Positions 43,797-51,540 of a DNA stretch of 64,000 bases are shown in pieces. The DNA is taken from the NCBI GenBank assembly GCA_900316795.1, contig ONEF01000004.1, positions 124,001 to 188,000 on the forward strand. The letters run 5' to 3'. This DNA comes from an uncultured Bacteroidales bacterium. GTDB taxonomy: Bacteria > Bacteroidota > Bacteroidia > Bacteroidales > UBA932. Numbering within the stretch: the stretch's first letter is position 1; each line of letters opens with the position of its first letter. The position numbers were made by a program, and so were the translations under genes. The notes below the pieces were generated by a model. It saw only the letters and a program-made list of their open reading frames with translations, did not search any database and was not told the DNA's origin.

Positions 43797-44000
43797 GACT
43801 TGACTGTCTTTACATATTTGAACATTTTAGACAAATCTTGTTCTGGGCAACAAAACCGCCAATTTTGAGGAGATTACTCTCCAGCCTAACCGGAAGAAGA
43901 TACAGTCTTGCCAGGGTGCGGACTGTTTGTTTCTTATTTGGTTAGGAGGTGCTTGGCGGTACCTGTTGCCCAAAGGAGAACAGACAGGCCGCTTTTTATT
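43797..44000 (+). ncRNA. Strongly structured RNA, candidate 6S RNA (ssrS-like)
   Basis: No ORF fits this stretch. Hand folding gives a long rod. Closing stem: TGTTC 43839-43843 with GAACA 43978-43982, TGGGCAACA 43844-43852 with 43964-43972, ACCGCCAA 43855-43862 with 43953-43960. A central open region follows with a small 5' hairpin GGAGA/TCTCC (43869-43882). Terminal stem: CCTAACC 43885-43891 with 43940-43946, AAGAA with TTCTT, ACAGTC 43902-43907 with 43921-43926. CTGTCT (43804-43809) can also pair with 43982-43987. Closing stem, central bubble and terminal stem are the 6S RNA plan, and ~190-200 nt fits. 6S RNA binds housekeeping RNA polymerase. I recognise the shape, not the family by sequence. 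Confidence 0.55.
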
Positions 44001-44022
44001 AATAAATAATATAGTATTTATT

Positions 44023-44268
44023 ATGGGATCTAAAGAGATTTATCAAAAGCAAATCATTTCCATTAGAGAAAGAATTGCAAAGGAAAGGGAGCGTAAATCC
44101 TATGACAATCAAAAGCTTCAGGAACGAATCAACAGAGCTACGTCAGTTTCATCCAAAGCCAGTTACAGGAGACAAAAGGTAGATCGGGCTGCTCAACATG
44201 ACAGAGCTATCCAAGGACTACAAAAGCAGCTTGAAACTGCAAAAATGAATTTAGCCAAATGTAGATAA
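44023..44268 (+). CDS. Small coiled-coil protein of unknown function
   Basis: 81 residues, very rich in Lys, Arg, Glu and Gln, helical throughout with heptad-like spacing (IISIRERIAKERERKSYDNQ, KLQERINRA). No domain recognised. The ATG at 44023 is preferred; an extension to 43927 would run through the structured RNA. It lies 9 bp before the PD-(D/E)XK gene on the same strand, so the two are probably co-expressed, and a partner or regulator role is possible. Confidence 0.6.
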   Translation: MGSKEIYQKQIISIRERIAKERERKSYDNQKLQERINRATSVSSKASYRRQKVDRAAQHDRAIQGLQKQLETAKMNLAKCR

Positions 44269-44277
44269 TCAACGATT

Positions 44278-45435
44278 ATGAGCAACTTTACTTTTTCTGA
44301 GATCAACAAGATTTTGGTAAAGTCAAAAACTAAACTCAAAGAAAGCTTTACTAGGGGAGAACAATTCAATATGTTTAAAGCTTGTGGCGTTAATCATTAT
44401 GAAAACACCCACTCTGCAATAGTTGCAGAGTTGTTGAACCCAGACGGAAGTCATGGGCAAAAGGATATGTTTCTTAAACTATTCATTGATAATGTTATAC
44501 CAGATTTCAAGGATTTCAAGACTCAAACGGCGGAGTGTTTTACTGAATATACAATTCCAGGTGGAAGGCGCATTGATATTTTGCTTAGGGATATAGAAAA
44601 GCGAATAATTGTAGTTGAGAATAAAATCTACGCGGCTGATCAATTTGCTCAACTCAAGGATTATTCTGAATATGCATCAAAACAAACAGGACAATACAGA
44701 GTCATTTATCTTACATTGGATGGAAAGGAGGCTTCAGATGAGAGTGCATTTCAAGTCAAGTATTGTAAGGCATCATATAAGGATAACATTATTCCATGGC
44801 TAGAGGAGTGCATAAAGGCCTCGGTTAAAATCCCGACAATAAGAGAAACTCTTATTCAGTATCAGCTTCATTTAAAGCAATTAACCAATCAGGATATGGA
44901 AAAGAAGGAAAAAGAAGAACTGGTCAGTCTGATGATGCATAATGTAGAAGAAATAGAAGCTATCTTTCGAGTTCAGAAAGATTTTCAGATTTCCGTATTA
45001 AATAATGTGAAAGAACAACTGGAGGATTTTTGTTCGGTAAACAACCTGGAATTGGATTTTTCCCCAGAAAAGCTTCTAAACTCTTCAACAGAAAAGGGTT
45101 TCTATTTTAAGCGGCCGGAATGGAAGAAATATGTAATTTGGGTCTATAGCGAGCACCGTGAACCATACGACTTTTATATTGGCATAAGCACCTTTAATGG
45201 TAAAATAAATGAAGAAGAGTATGCAACCATCCGCAAAAAATTGAATTGCTTTGAAGGGCAAGAGTCTCAGACTTGGCCGTGGGGGTGGTCGTATTTAAAA
45301 GAACCTTATAGAAACTGGTGGCTGGGGAATGGTTGTTTTACTGCTATGTTAAATGGAGATTTCTCAAAGTACTTGGAAGAGTATGTTCTATGCATTCTAC
45401 AAGAGCTGGAGAGCTCCAAAATAGCATTACATTAA
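44278..45435 (+). CDS. PD-(D/E)XK nuclease superfamily protein
   Basis: 385 residues. The N-terminal third has the catalytic block: HSAIVAELLNPDGSHGQKD, then GGRRIDILLRDIEKRIIVVE followed by NKIYAADQFAQLKDY, giving the motif-II Asp (RIDI), ExK (VVENKI) and a helix with Gln. This matches the PD-(D/E)XK_4-type group (Pfam PF14281-like), typical of accessory regions. The C-terminal half (about 210-385) is a helical and beta region without recognised domain. Codons are AT-rich. Target and role are unknown; a defence nuclease is a reasonable guess from its setting. Confidence 0.75.
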   Translation: MSNFTFSEINKILVKSKTKLKESFTRGEQFNMFKACGVNHYENTHSAIVAELLNPDGSHGQKDMFLKLFIDNVIPDFKDFKTQTAECFTEYTIPGGRRIDILLRDIEKRIIVVENKIYAADQFAQLKDYSEYASKQTGQYRVIYLTLDGKEASDESAFQVKYCKASYKDNIIPWLEECIKASVKIPTIRETLIQYQLHLKQLTNQDMEKKEKEELVSLMMHNVEEIEAIFRVQKDFQISVLNNVKEQLEDFCSVNNLELDFSPEKLLNSSTEKGFYFKRPEWKKYVIWVYSEHREPYDFYIGISTFNGKINEEEYATIRKKLNCFEGQESQTWPWGWSYLKEPYRNWWLGNGCFTAMLNGDFSKYLEEYVLCILQELESSKIALH

Positions 45436-45477
45436 TATCGCGATAATCATAAAAGTATATATAGTTTAATAACCACT

Positions 45478-46506
45478 ATGAAGATAAAGCACATTATATT
45501 CTTTCTTTTGTTCTGCTCATTAAGTTGCAGTTGCTCACGCAATTACCCGAGCAAGTATGCAGAGGTGTTCAATAATATCGGTGAACAATTAAGCATACCG
45601 CATAGATTTGCATTTGATACTAGATATTATAGGTTAAACACTGTTGTGCTTGACTGCGAGAAATCTGAATTATCTTCTAAACATTTTGATGTTTATAATG
45701 TAATATACGAACTTAGTGTAGAGATACGAAGTGAAAAAGAAATTGAACAAGTTATAGATTCCATAAGAAATTGTCAACTAGAAGATTTAGGCATTCTTGA
45801 AAATACAATTGAAGACTTAAAAGACAGTATTGCTATAGAAAAGGAATCTTGTAATTATAATAGGTTCCTTGCTTTAAGAAAAGATCTAAAAGGCAAAGGA
45901 TTCACAACTATTAATAAAAGTCACAGTGATAATTATGGGAATAGATATGAGGAAGATAATTTCGACGAGGTCGCTAAAAACTTTTTAAAAACCAATTGGA
46001 GCGGATACAGAGAGGACTGTTATGAAACAGATTTTGAAGAATTTAGGCGTATTCTGCATTATGTGGATAGTGAGCGTAAAGCCAGATTCGAAGATATAGA
46101 TGGGACGCGTTTTCTTATAGTGGAGTATTGGTATGAATACAGCATAAAAGATTATCAAATCGACAGCGCATCCCTTTCTTATGAGGTTGGAGACAGGTGG
46201 GACTCGTATGATAGATACAGCTTTAAGAATCAATGGGGAGACAAGTTATTTGACCTAGTAGAAACTCTAGATGAACGGCTTAAAGAAAAGAAAGATCTTG
46301 AGGACAAGGTCAAAGTTCCTTATGAGACCATTATAGATTCCTATAAACAGAAAATGGAAACAATTAAGATAGCAGGTATCGATAAACTATACATTCCTGC
46401 TATTGTATCAATTAACAAAAAAACAAAGGACGCTGACTATCGGTATCCAAAAGGAGGCCCGTCATACACACACATTGAAGCCCAAGAATGGTTAGAAAGC
46501 CAATAA
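45478..46506 (+). CDS. Hypothetical lipoprotein
   Basis: 342 residues with a lipoprotein-type signal (MKIKHIIFFLLFCSLSCSCS). The mature protein is charged and mostly helical in the middle (ELSVEIRSEKEIEQVIDSIR; LKDSIAIEKESCNY) with a Tyr/Asp-rich C-terminal half. No known domain recognised. An ATCGCGAT palindrome lies upstream at 45437-45444. AT-rich like the rest of the island. Confidence 0.6.
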   Translation: MKIKHIIFFLLFCSLSCSCSRNYPSKYAEVFNNIGEQLSIPHRFAFDTRYYRLNTVVLDCEKSELSSKHFDVYNVIYELSVEIRSEKEIEQVIDSIRNCQLEDLGILENTIEDLKDSIAIEKESCNYNRFLALRKDLKGKGFTTINKSHSDNYGNRYEEDNFDEVAKNFLKTNWSGYREDCYETDFEEFRRILHYVDSERKARFEDIDGTRFLIVEYWYEYSIKDYQIDSASLSYEVGDRWDSYDRYSFKNQWGDKLFDLVETLDERLKEKKDLEDKVKVPYETIIDSYKQKMETIKIAGIDKLYIPAIVSINKKTKDADYRYPKGGPSYTHIEAQEWLESQ

Positions 46507-46773
46507 TAGATTAAGCCTGAACCACAGATCTGGTTGATGCTTCTCTAATTTGGGCAAAGCAAATTATTCTTTCCTTTTGGAATCCTGAAGGAACCGCTTC
46601 AGCAGGAAGGCGAGGAAATACGGGAAAGTGTAGAATTTGCCGTTCGTCTACAATGCAGAGCTATCTGGCTATGTTTCAGTGATTTGTATTACTGTTATCA
46701 CATTTTCGGAGCTGTTTTTGGCCGAAAAATCACAAAATCGGAGAGAAATAATGCCAGATAATCACATTTTCGG
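46507..46773. other. Intergenic stretch with direct repeats abutting tsaE
   Basis: ATCACATTTTCGG occurs at 46697-46709 and 46761-46773, with partial copies between (CCGAAAAATCACA, CACAAAATCGG). The second copy ends exactly at the tsaE stop codon. It may be a junction or a decayed mobile-element end. Confidence 0.35.
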
Positions 46774-47226
46774 CTATGAAATCTCTATTGTGCGGCTAAG
46801 GTCGGGGTTGGTGGTGATGGAAACTTTGATGCAGTCTTCAGGGAGTATCTCAGCGATTTTTTCAGGCCATTCGATAAGGCAGAGGCCGCTTCCTGAGAAG
46901 TAGTCTTCCGTGCCGATGTCGTAGGCTTCCTGGAGGCGGTTGATGCGGTAGAAGTCAAAGTGGTAGATCGGGAAACCCTTTGCGCTTTTGTATTCGTTGA
47001 TGATGGTGAAGGTCGGGCTGTTGACGTTGTCCTGTACGCCCAGGGCCTTGCAGATGGCTTTGATGAAGGTGGTTTTGCCGGCACCCATCTTGCCGTAGAA
47101 AGCGAAGATGTTGCTCTGGAGGTCAGACTCTGAGATGTACCGTATGAATTCCTCAGCGACCTTGTCTATCTCTTCAAGGCTGCCGACAGTGAAAGTCTTC
47201 AGTATTGTGCTTCTTCCGTTTTCCAT
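46774..47226 (-). CDS. tsaE: tRNA threonylcarbamoyladenosine biosynthesis ATPase TsaE
   Basis: 150 residues. P-loop ATPase needed with TsaB/TsaD for t6A37 modification of ANN-decoding tRNAs. Walker A AFYGKMGAGKTTFIKAIC, the family SPTFTIINEY and YHFDFYRI motifs, and CLIEWPEKI near the C-terminus. Length is normal. Encoded 12 bp after a small unknown gene. The synthase tsaC is at 50.9 kb in the same window. Confidence 0.93.
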   Translation of the reverse strand: MENGRSTILKTFTVGSLEEIDKVAEEFIRYISESDLQSNIFAFYGKMGAGKTTFIKAICKALGVQDNVNSPTFTIINEYKSAKGFPIYHFDFYRINRLQEAYDIGTEDYFSGSGLCLIEWPEKIAEILPEDCIKVSITTNPDLSRTIEIS

Positions 47227-47238
47227 TGCAAACTTCTT

Positions 47239-47478
47239 CTATTCAACATCTTCTGCCTTAAGGACGTGGAGTTGTCCGTCTGTGTCTTTGGCAACCCAAT
47301 CGCCCTCGTTGCACTGGCTGATGCCGTCTTCAGTGGCGATGAAAAGATAGAGGAACCCCATGCAGAGATGAGGTTCCATCAGCTTTTCTCCGGCCATCTC
47401 TCTTATCTCAGCGATGTTCATTCCGTCCCATCTCACGGCGTCTGACATTTTGCCGCCAATCATTATCATCTTCTTCAT
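47239..47478 (-). CDS. Small conserved-looking hypothetical protein
   Basis: 79 residues. The C-terminal part ISQCNEGDWVAKDTDGQLHV resembles the GDW(I/V)xK...G short domain seen in many phage-type small proteins, but I would not assign a function. The ATG at 47478 is chosen because AAGGAG lies 8 nt upstream; a GTG at 47484 is the alternative. It is followed by tsaE, 12 bp away. Confidence 0.55.
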   Translation of the reverse strand: MKKMIMIGGKMSDAVRWDGMNIAEIREMAGEKLMEPHLCMGFLYLFIATEDGISQCNEGDWVAKDTDGQLHVLKAEDVE

Positions 47479-47528
47479 CTGCACATCTCCTTGCCAATCG
47501 TCTTTTCCTCGGATGTTTACCCGGGTTG

Positions 47529-48791
47529 CTATAGCTTGATGACTATCTTCTTGCGGTAGAGGGCGTAAGCCATAAGGGTGAAGACAATCACATAGACGAT
47601 GGCGTACATCAGGGAAGCGAACTCATTGTTTCCGTTGTTGCCGCCGAAAAAGTCAGAGCGGAAGATAGGGCAGCAGCAATTCTGGTAGAACCAGCTGAGT
47701 ACTGAGTAGGTCTTTTCGCCCATTGTCCCGTCGTCCTGGACCATAGGGACGGTCCACTTGATCATTCCTCCCAGAATCTTGGAGAACAGGCCGGCCATAA
47801 CAAAGGCGAACAGAGGGTTCATTCCAAGAGCCTTGAACGGAGTGAAGATCTTTTCCTTTCCCTTGACATCTATGAAGTATGCGAAGAAGCCCAGCATCAG
47901 TATTGCCCATCCGCCGGCGTACAAAACGTATGAGCCGGTCCAGATTTTCTTTACTATCGGGAGCCAGATGCTGAATATCATACCCAGAGCAAGGCAGATC
48001 ATCCCGATGACGAACAGTTTGGCTACGGCATTGATTTTATGTTCCTCTGTGCGGCAGATATTGCCTATGAGGAATCCCAGCAGAACGGTGCAGCTTCCGC
48101 TGAGGACTCCGATAAGGCCTTCAGGGTCAAAGTCAAATCCCTCTCCGTGGTAAACGTGGTTGGAACCGTTGAGGCCAAGTGCATTGAAGAAGCTCACGTC
48201 AAAGGCTCCAGAAGCCCTTCCTGCCATAGTGTCCTTAACTGTCTCGCCGAAGAGGAAGGCGCCTTGGCCATCGCGAAGGAGCCAGAGAACCAGCACTTCC
48301 AGAAGAGCCAGCACAACCATTGCGCTGATGATTTTCTTAGGTTTCTTGAGCCAGAGGGCAAACAGTCCGCCGACAATGTAGCACATGGCAATTCTCTGCA
48401 GCACTCCGAATATCCTCAGATGCCTGAACTTCTCCGCCACATTCCACCAGAAGCCGTGGTCAGGATCCATAGGGAGCTTGATGAACGGAAAGGCGTTGAG
48501 GGCAAGTCCTACCAGGAAAATCAGAGCGCCCCTTATCAGAAGCTTCTTGACGCTTGCCTTGGAAAGACTTTCTCCGTACTTGGCAAAAGAGAATGCCATT
48601 GCCGCTCCAACCACAAACAGGAAGAACGGGAAGACAAGGTCCGTAGGAGTGCAGCCGGCCCAGGCGGCGTGCCTCAATGGTTTGAATATATGCCCCCAGC
48701 TGCCGGGGTTGTTTACCAGAATCATACCCGCCACGGTCATTCCCCTGAGAACATCCAGGGCTACATAACGGGTGGTCTTTACTTGTGCCAT
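47529..48791 (-). CDS. Acyltransferase-like membrane protein (NagX/DUF5009, heparan-alpha-glucosaminide N-acetyltransferase-like)
   Basis: 420 residues with about eleven membrane segments. The start YVALDVLRGMTVAGMILVNN and PTDLVFPFFLFVVGAAMAFS segments are typical of this family, as are FGVLQRIAMCYI and ALGMNPLFAFVMAGL. Relatives transfer acetyl groups to glucosamine-type sugars across membranes; in Bacteroidota they often belong to glycan use. The ATG at 48791 fits the family start and the -7 element at 48829-48836. Confidence 0.85.
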   Translation of the reverse strand: MAQVKTTRYVALDVLRGMTVAGMILVNNPGSWGHIFKPLRHAAWAGCTPTDLVFPFFLFVVGAAMAFSFAKYGESLSKASVKKLLIRGALIFLVGLALNAFPFIKLPMDPDHGFWWNVAEKFRHLRIFGVLQRIAMCYIVGGLFALWLKKPKKIISAMVVLALLEVLVLWLLRDGQGAFLFGETVKDTMAGRASGAFDVSFFNALGLNGSNHVYHGEGFDFDPEGLIGVLSGSCTVLLGFLIGNICRTEEHKINAVAKLFVIGMICLALGMIFSIWLPIVKKIWTGSYVLYAGGWAILMLGFFAYFIDVKGKEKIFTPFKALGMNPLFAFVMAGLFSKILGGMIKWTVPMVQDDGTMGEKTYSVLSWFYQNCCCPIFRSDFFGGNNGNNEFASLMYAIVYVIVFTLMAYALYRKKIVIKL

Positions 48792-48828
48792 ATTAAAACT
48801 CTTTTTAATTGCCAAACTATAGGGCACA

Positions 48829-48836
48829 CAAAAATA
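48829..48836 (-). promoter_or_regulatory. -7 promoter element (TATTTTTG) of the acyltransferase gene
   Basis: Matches TAnnTTTG; predicted start near 48822 and leader about 31 nt. Confidence 0.5.
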
Positions 48837-48993
48837 ACTAAAATCTCATAAGCATTAACCCCGTTTTTAGCAAATCGCTGAGAATGTGGAAGATAATATT
48901 TTGAGGGGTGTTGCTAAACCATACCCTTCAAAATAGTAAGTGTTTAAGATACAGGTGTTTGTTAAAAACGGATGTTATTTGGGAACAGATTGT

Positions 48994-49001
48994 TATTTTT
49001 G
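48994..49001 (+). promoter_or_regulatory. -7 promoter element (TATTTTTG) of rsmE
   Basis: Matches TAnnTTTG; predicted start near 49008. ATCGCGAT (49015-49022) then runs into the ATG at 49021. Confidence 0.5.
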
Positions 49002-49020
49002 TATTGCAATAATTATCGCG

Positions 49021-50016
49021 ATGGAACTTTTTTACTCAACAGATATCAGGGACAGGAAAGGCCGTGCCCTTTTTGGGGACAACGTTGCAGAATCTGGAGT
49101 GGCCTCTAGAGTGGTCTTGTCGGCCGCCGAGGCTGAGCATTGTGCAAAGGTGATGCGCCACAAGGAAGGGGATATAGTTTTCATCATCGACGGTAAAGGC
49201 GGGCTTTACAACTGCCGCATAGATAAGATTGTGCTTCCCAAGAAAGGAGAGGCTCATGTGGAGTGTGCGGTACTGGAAGAAAGCCATGGAGTAGGAGGAA
49301 GGAACTATCATCTTGTGATGGCTGTCTGTCCTACCAAGAACATGGACCGTTACGAGTGGTTTGTGGAAAAGGCTACTGAACTCGGGGTAGATCAGATAGT
49401 ACCGGTCATATCAGAGCATTCCATCAGGACATCGGTGAAGAAAGATAGGCTGGAGGCCTTGGCACTGTCCGCTACCAAGCAAAGTCTGAAATCTTATTTG
49501 CCGGAGATTTCGGACAGCATAAGTGTCTCTGATTTCTTGAATAAATGTTCTTGCAAAGACGGAGAAACTTCTGCCCGGCGGATATTGAAACTTATAGCCC
49601 ACTGTGAAGAAGGGGAGAAGAAGACTATCCGCCAGCGTCTTGAAGAGTTTATGAAAGCATACCGGAGGTCTGATGGAATTCCTGGCGGGGATGATTGCCA
49701 GGCCATTCCGGGAGTTGATGGAGTTATAGACGGGGATGGTTGCCAGGCCATTCCGGGAGTTGATGGAGTTATAGACGGAGGTGGTTGCCGGGCCATTCCG
49801 GGAGTTGATGGAGTTATAGACGGGGATGGTTGCCAGGCTTCAAAGGATTTAAGTGTGGTAATCATGATTGGACCGGAAGGGGATTTCTCCACAAGGGAAA
49901 TAGAGCTGGCCTTGCAGAAAGGGTTCCTGCCGGTTACCCTCGGGGAGTCGAGACTCAGAGTGGAAACTGCGGCAGTGGTCTCTGTTTCAGAAATATACTT
50001 TGCATCTCAAGGATAA
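49021..50016 (+). CDS. rsmE: 16S rRNA (uracil1498-N3)-methyltransferase with repeat insertion
   Basis: 331 residues. SPOUT-class enzyme that methylates U1498 of 16S rRNA. It shows HCAKVMRHKEGD, CPTKNMDRYEWFVEKATELG, ATKQSLKSYLPEI, the knot loop MIGPEGDFSTREIELA, then PVTLGESRLRVETAAV. The family is about 240 residues; here ~50 residues of tandem 15-residue units (CQAIPGVDGVIDGDG) sit just before the knot loop, encoded by a 45-bp minisatellite. They keep the frame and lie at a surface-loop position. The start at 49021 fits MELFYS; the longer frame to 48940 overlaps the promoter. Confidence 0.92.
   Translation: MELFYSTDIRDRKGRALFGDNVAESGVASRVVLSAAEAEHCAKVMRHKEGDIVFIIDGKGGLYNCRIDKIVLPKKGEAHVECAVLEESHGVGGRNYHLVMAVCPTKNMDRYEWFVEKATELGVDQIVPVISEHSIRTSVKKDRLEALALSATKQSLKSYLPEISDSISVSDFLNKCSCKDGETSARRILKLIAHCEEGEKKTIRQRLEEFMKAYRRSDGIPGGDDCQAIPGVDGVIDGDGCQAIPGVDGVIDGGGCRAIPGVDGVIDGDGCQASKDLSVVIMIGPEGDFSTREIELALQKGFLPVTLGESRLRVETAAVVSVSEIYFASQG
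49687..49840 (+). repeat. 45-bp minisatellite inside rsmE
   Basis: Copies begin at 49711, 49756 and 49801, with a partial copy before. Near identical; about 3.4 copies in all. Confidence 0.9.
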
Positions 50017-50089
50017 AACTTGCATAAAGACAAGAGTTAATACCATCCGGGAAAAAGAAATATACAAGGCAATTTAAATACAAAATATC

Positions 50090-50917
50090 ATGAAAAAAGT
50101 TTCCAGAAGAAATTGGCTGAAGACTTCTGCGGGAGTTGCAGCGGGAGCTGCCGCATTGTCTCTTCCTTCAATCCTTTCAGCGTCATCTTTGAATGAAGCC
50201 TTTTCGGGCACAGAAGACATGGCCGGAGATGAAGGCAGGGGCGAAAAGAACAAGAAAGGCAAGAAGAGAAAGGCTCTGGTTATAGGGGCACATCCTGATG
50301 ATCCTGAGACTATTGCAGGTGGCACGATGATTCTTTTGCTGCAAGCCGGGTGGGATGTCGTGTGCGTGTATCTGACAAGAGGAGAAGCTGGAATCAAGGG
50401 AAAGAGCGGTGATGAAGCTGCGGCCATAAGGGAAAAGGAGTGCATTGAGGCCTGCAAGGTTACGGGAGCAAGATACAGGTTCATGTCCCAAGTGGACGGA
50501 GCTACGGTAATCAACAAGGAGAAGTACGACGAGATGCTCCAGGTTATAAAGGAAGAGCAACCGGAGCTTGTCATAACCCATTGGCCTATAGATACTCATC
50601 GCGACCACCGCATCTGCTCGATACTTGTCTATGATGCCTGGAGATACAGCGGTTACAGCTTCAACCTCTTCTATGCGGAGGCCATGAGCGGCAACCAGAG
50701 CATGAAGTTTGTGCCTACCGATTATGTGGACATCAGTTCTGTCGCTGAGAAAAAACACAAGGCTTGCCTTTGCCACGTGAGCCAGGATATGCCTGACCTT
50801 CTGAATGACTGGCACATCCCGATGGAAAAGTTCCGCGGAATGGAGTACTGGTGCGACTATGCGGAAGCCTTCATACATCTGACAGGCCATCAGGCCCCGT
50901 CATTCATTAAGATGTAG
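50090..50917 (+). CDS. PIG-L family deacetylase, probably Tat-exported
   Basis: 275 residues. Twin-arginine signal: KVSRRNWLKTSAGVAAGAAA. The zinc motif GAHPDDPETIAGG follows a lysine-rich spacer, then LTRGEAG, EKECIEACKVTGA and HWPIDTHRDHRICSILV with the further metal His residues. Relatives deacetylate N-acetylglucosamine-type sugars; the substrate is open. It converges on tsaC, 13 bp away. Confidence 0.88.
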   Translation: MKKVSRRNWLKTSAGVAAGAAALSLPSILSASSLNEAFSGTEDMAGDEGRGEKNKKGKKRKALVIGAHPDDPETIAGGTMILLLQAGWDVVCVYLTRGEAGIKGKSGDEAAAIREKECIEACKVTGARYRFMSQVDGATVINKEKYDEMLQVIKEEQPELVITHWPIDTHRDHRICSILVYDAWRYSGYSFNLFYAEAMSGNQSMKFVPTDYVDISSVAEKKHKACLCHVSQDMPDLLNDWHIPMEKFRGMEYWCDYAEAFIHLTGHQAPSFIKM

Positions 50918-50930
50918 CGAGTATTGGCTT

Positions 50931-51533
50931 CTACTTGCGGATTATCTGGATTTGGCCGTTGGCTCCCAGCTTGATTATCTGGGATGCCCGGTGGGTGGAG
51001 TTCTTTTCTTCCATTGAAGGATGCACCACATAGTCCGCGGCTTCTTTAATCTGAGGGTCTATGTCTTTGAAGCCTTTGGGCGGGTTTTCTCCGGAAATGT
51101 TGGCTGATGTGGATACTATCGGGCGGCGGAATTTGAAGCACAGCTGGCGGCAGAACTCATTCATAGGAATCCTTATGCCAACGCTTCCGTCTTCAGCCAC
51201 CACGTTGGATGCCAGGCCGATGGCTTTCGGGTAGATTATGGTCATAGGAACATCGTTGACCTCTATCAGGTCCAGGGCAGCTTCCGGAATCGTTTCCACA
51301 TATCTTGCAAGCATATCCAGATCGCTGACCAGAGTGACAAGTGATTTGCTCTCTTCTCTCTGCTTTATTGCAAAGACTTTCTTTACGGCATCTTGGTTGG
51401 TGGCATCACATCCCAGCCCCCAGATTGTATCTGTCGGATATAGAATTACGCCTCCGGTCTTCAGGATTTCAATGGCTTTGTTTATCTGAACCTCCATTTT
51501 GGGATCCATCTTGTAAGCTTGTCTTGCTGCCAT
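50931..51533 (-). CDS. tsaC: L-threonylcarbamoyladenylate synthase (YrdC/Sua5 family)
   Basis: 200 residues. Makes threonylcarbamoyl-AMP for t6A tRNA modification. It has GGVILYPTDTIWGLGCDATN, KQREESKSLVTLV, the nucleotide-binding VGIRIPMNEF and STSANISGENPP. The ATG at 51533 lies 7 bp after the upstream gene's stop; the longer frame to 51587 overlaps that gene. End of the mutL-rhomboid-EEP-tsaC gene run. TsaE is encoded at 46.8 kb. Confidence 0.93.
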   Translation of the reverse strand: MAARQAYKMDPKMEVQINKAIEILKTGGVILYPTDTIWGLGCDATNQDAVKKVFAIKQREESKSLVTLVSDLDMLARYVETIPEAALDLIEVNDVPMTIIYPKAIGLASNVVAEDGSVGIRIPMNEFCRQLCFKFRRPIVSTSANISGENPPKGFKDIDPQIKEAADYVVHPSMEEKNSTHRASQIIKLGANGQIQIIRK

Positions 51534-51540
51534 ATTACTT

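Larger units (their letters stand above)
42387..46773. other. AT-rich island (putative acquired nuclease/RNA island)
   Basis: Genes here are visibly richer in A/T than the flanking comM and tsaE. It holds a DUF1016 nuclease, a structured RNA, a small coiled-coil gene, a second PD-(D/E)XK protein and a lipoprotein. Direct repeats ATCACATTTTCGG (46697-46709 and 46761-46773) mark the right edge; no integrase or matching left repeat was found. Confidence 0.5.

Noticed and set aside
43543-43803. 86-residue plus-strand ORF between the DUF1016 gene and the structured RNA
   Set aside because: No family, poor start and it ends across the promoter element of the RNA; composition looks non-coding.
43797-44000. 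SRP RNA, tmRNA or RNase P RNA as identity of the structured RNA
   Set aside because: The conserved SRP apical motif is missing, no tRNA-like ends are present for tmRNA, and the length is too short for RNase P RNA.
47731-47757. GTCCC...GGGAC in the acyltransferase gene as another REP
   Set aside because: The arms are 16 bp apart with no similarity in between and the codons are normal for the protein.
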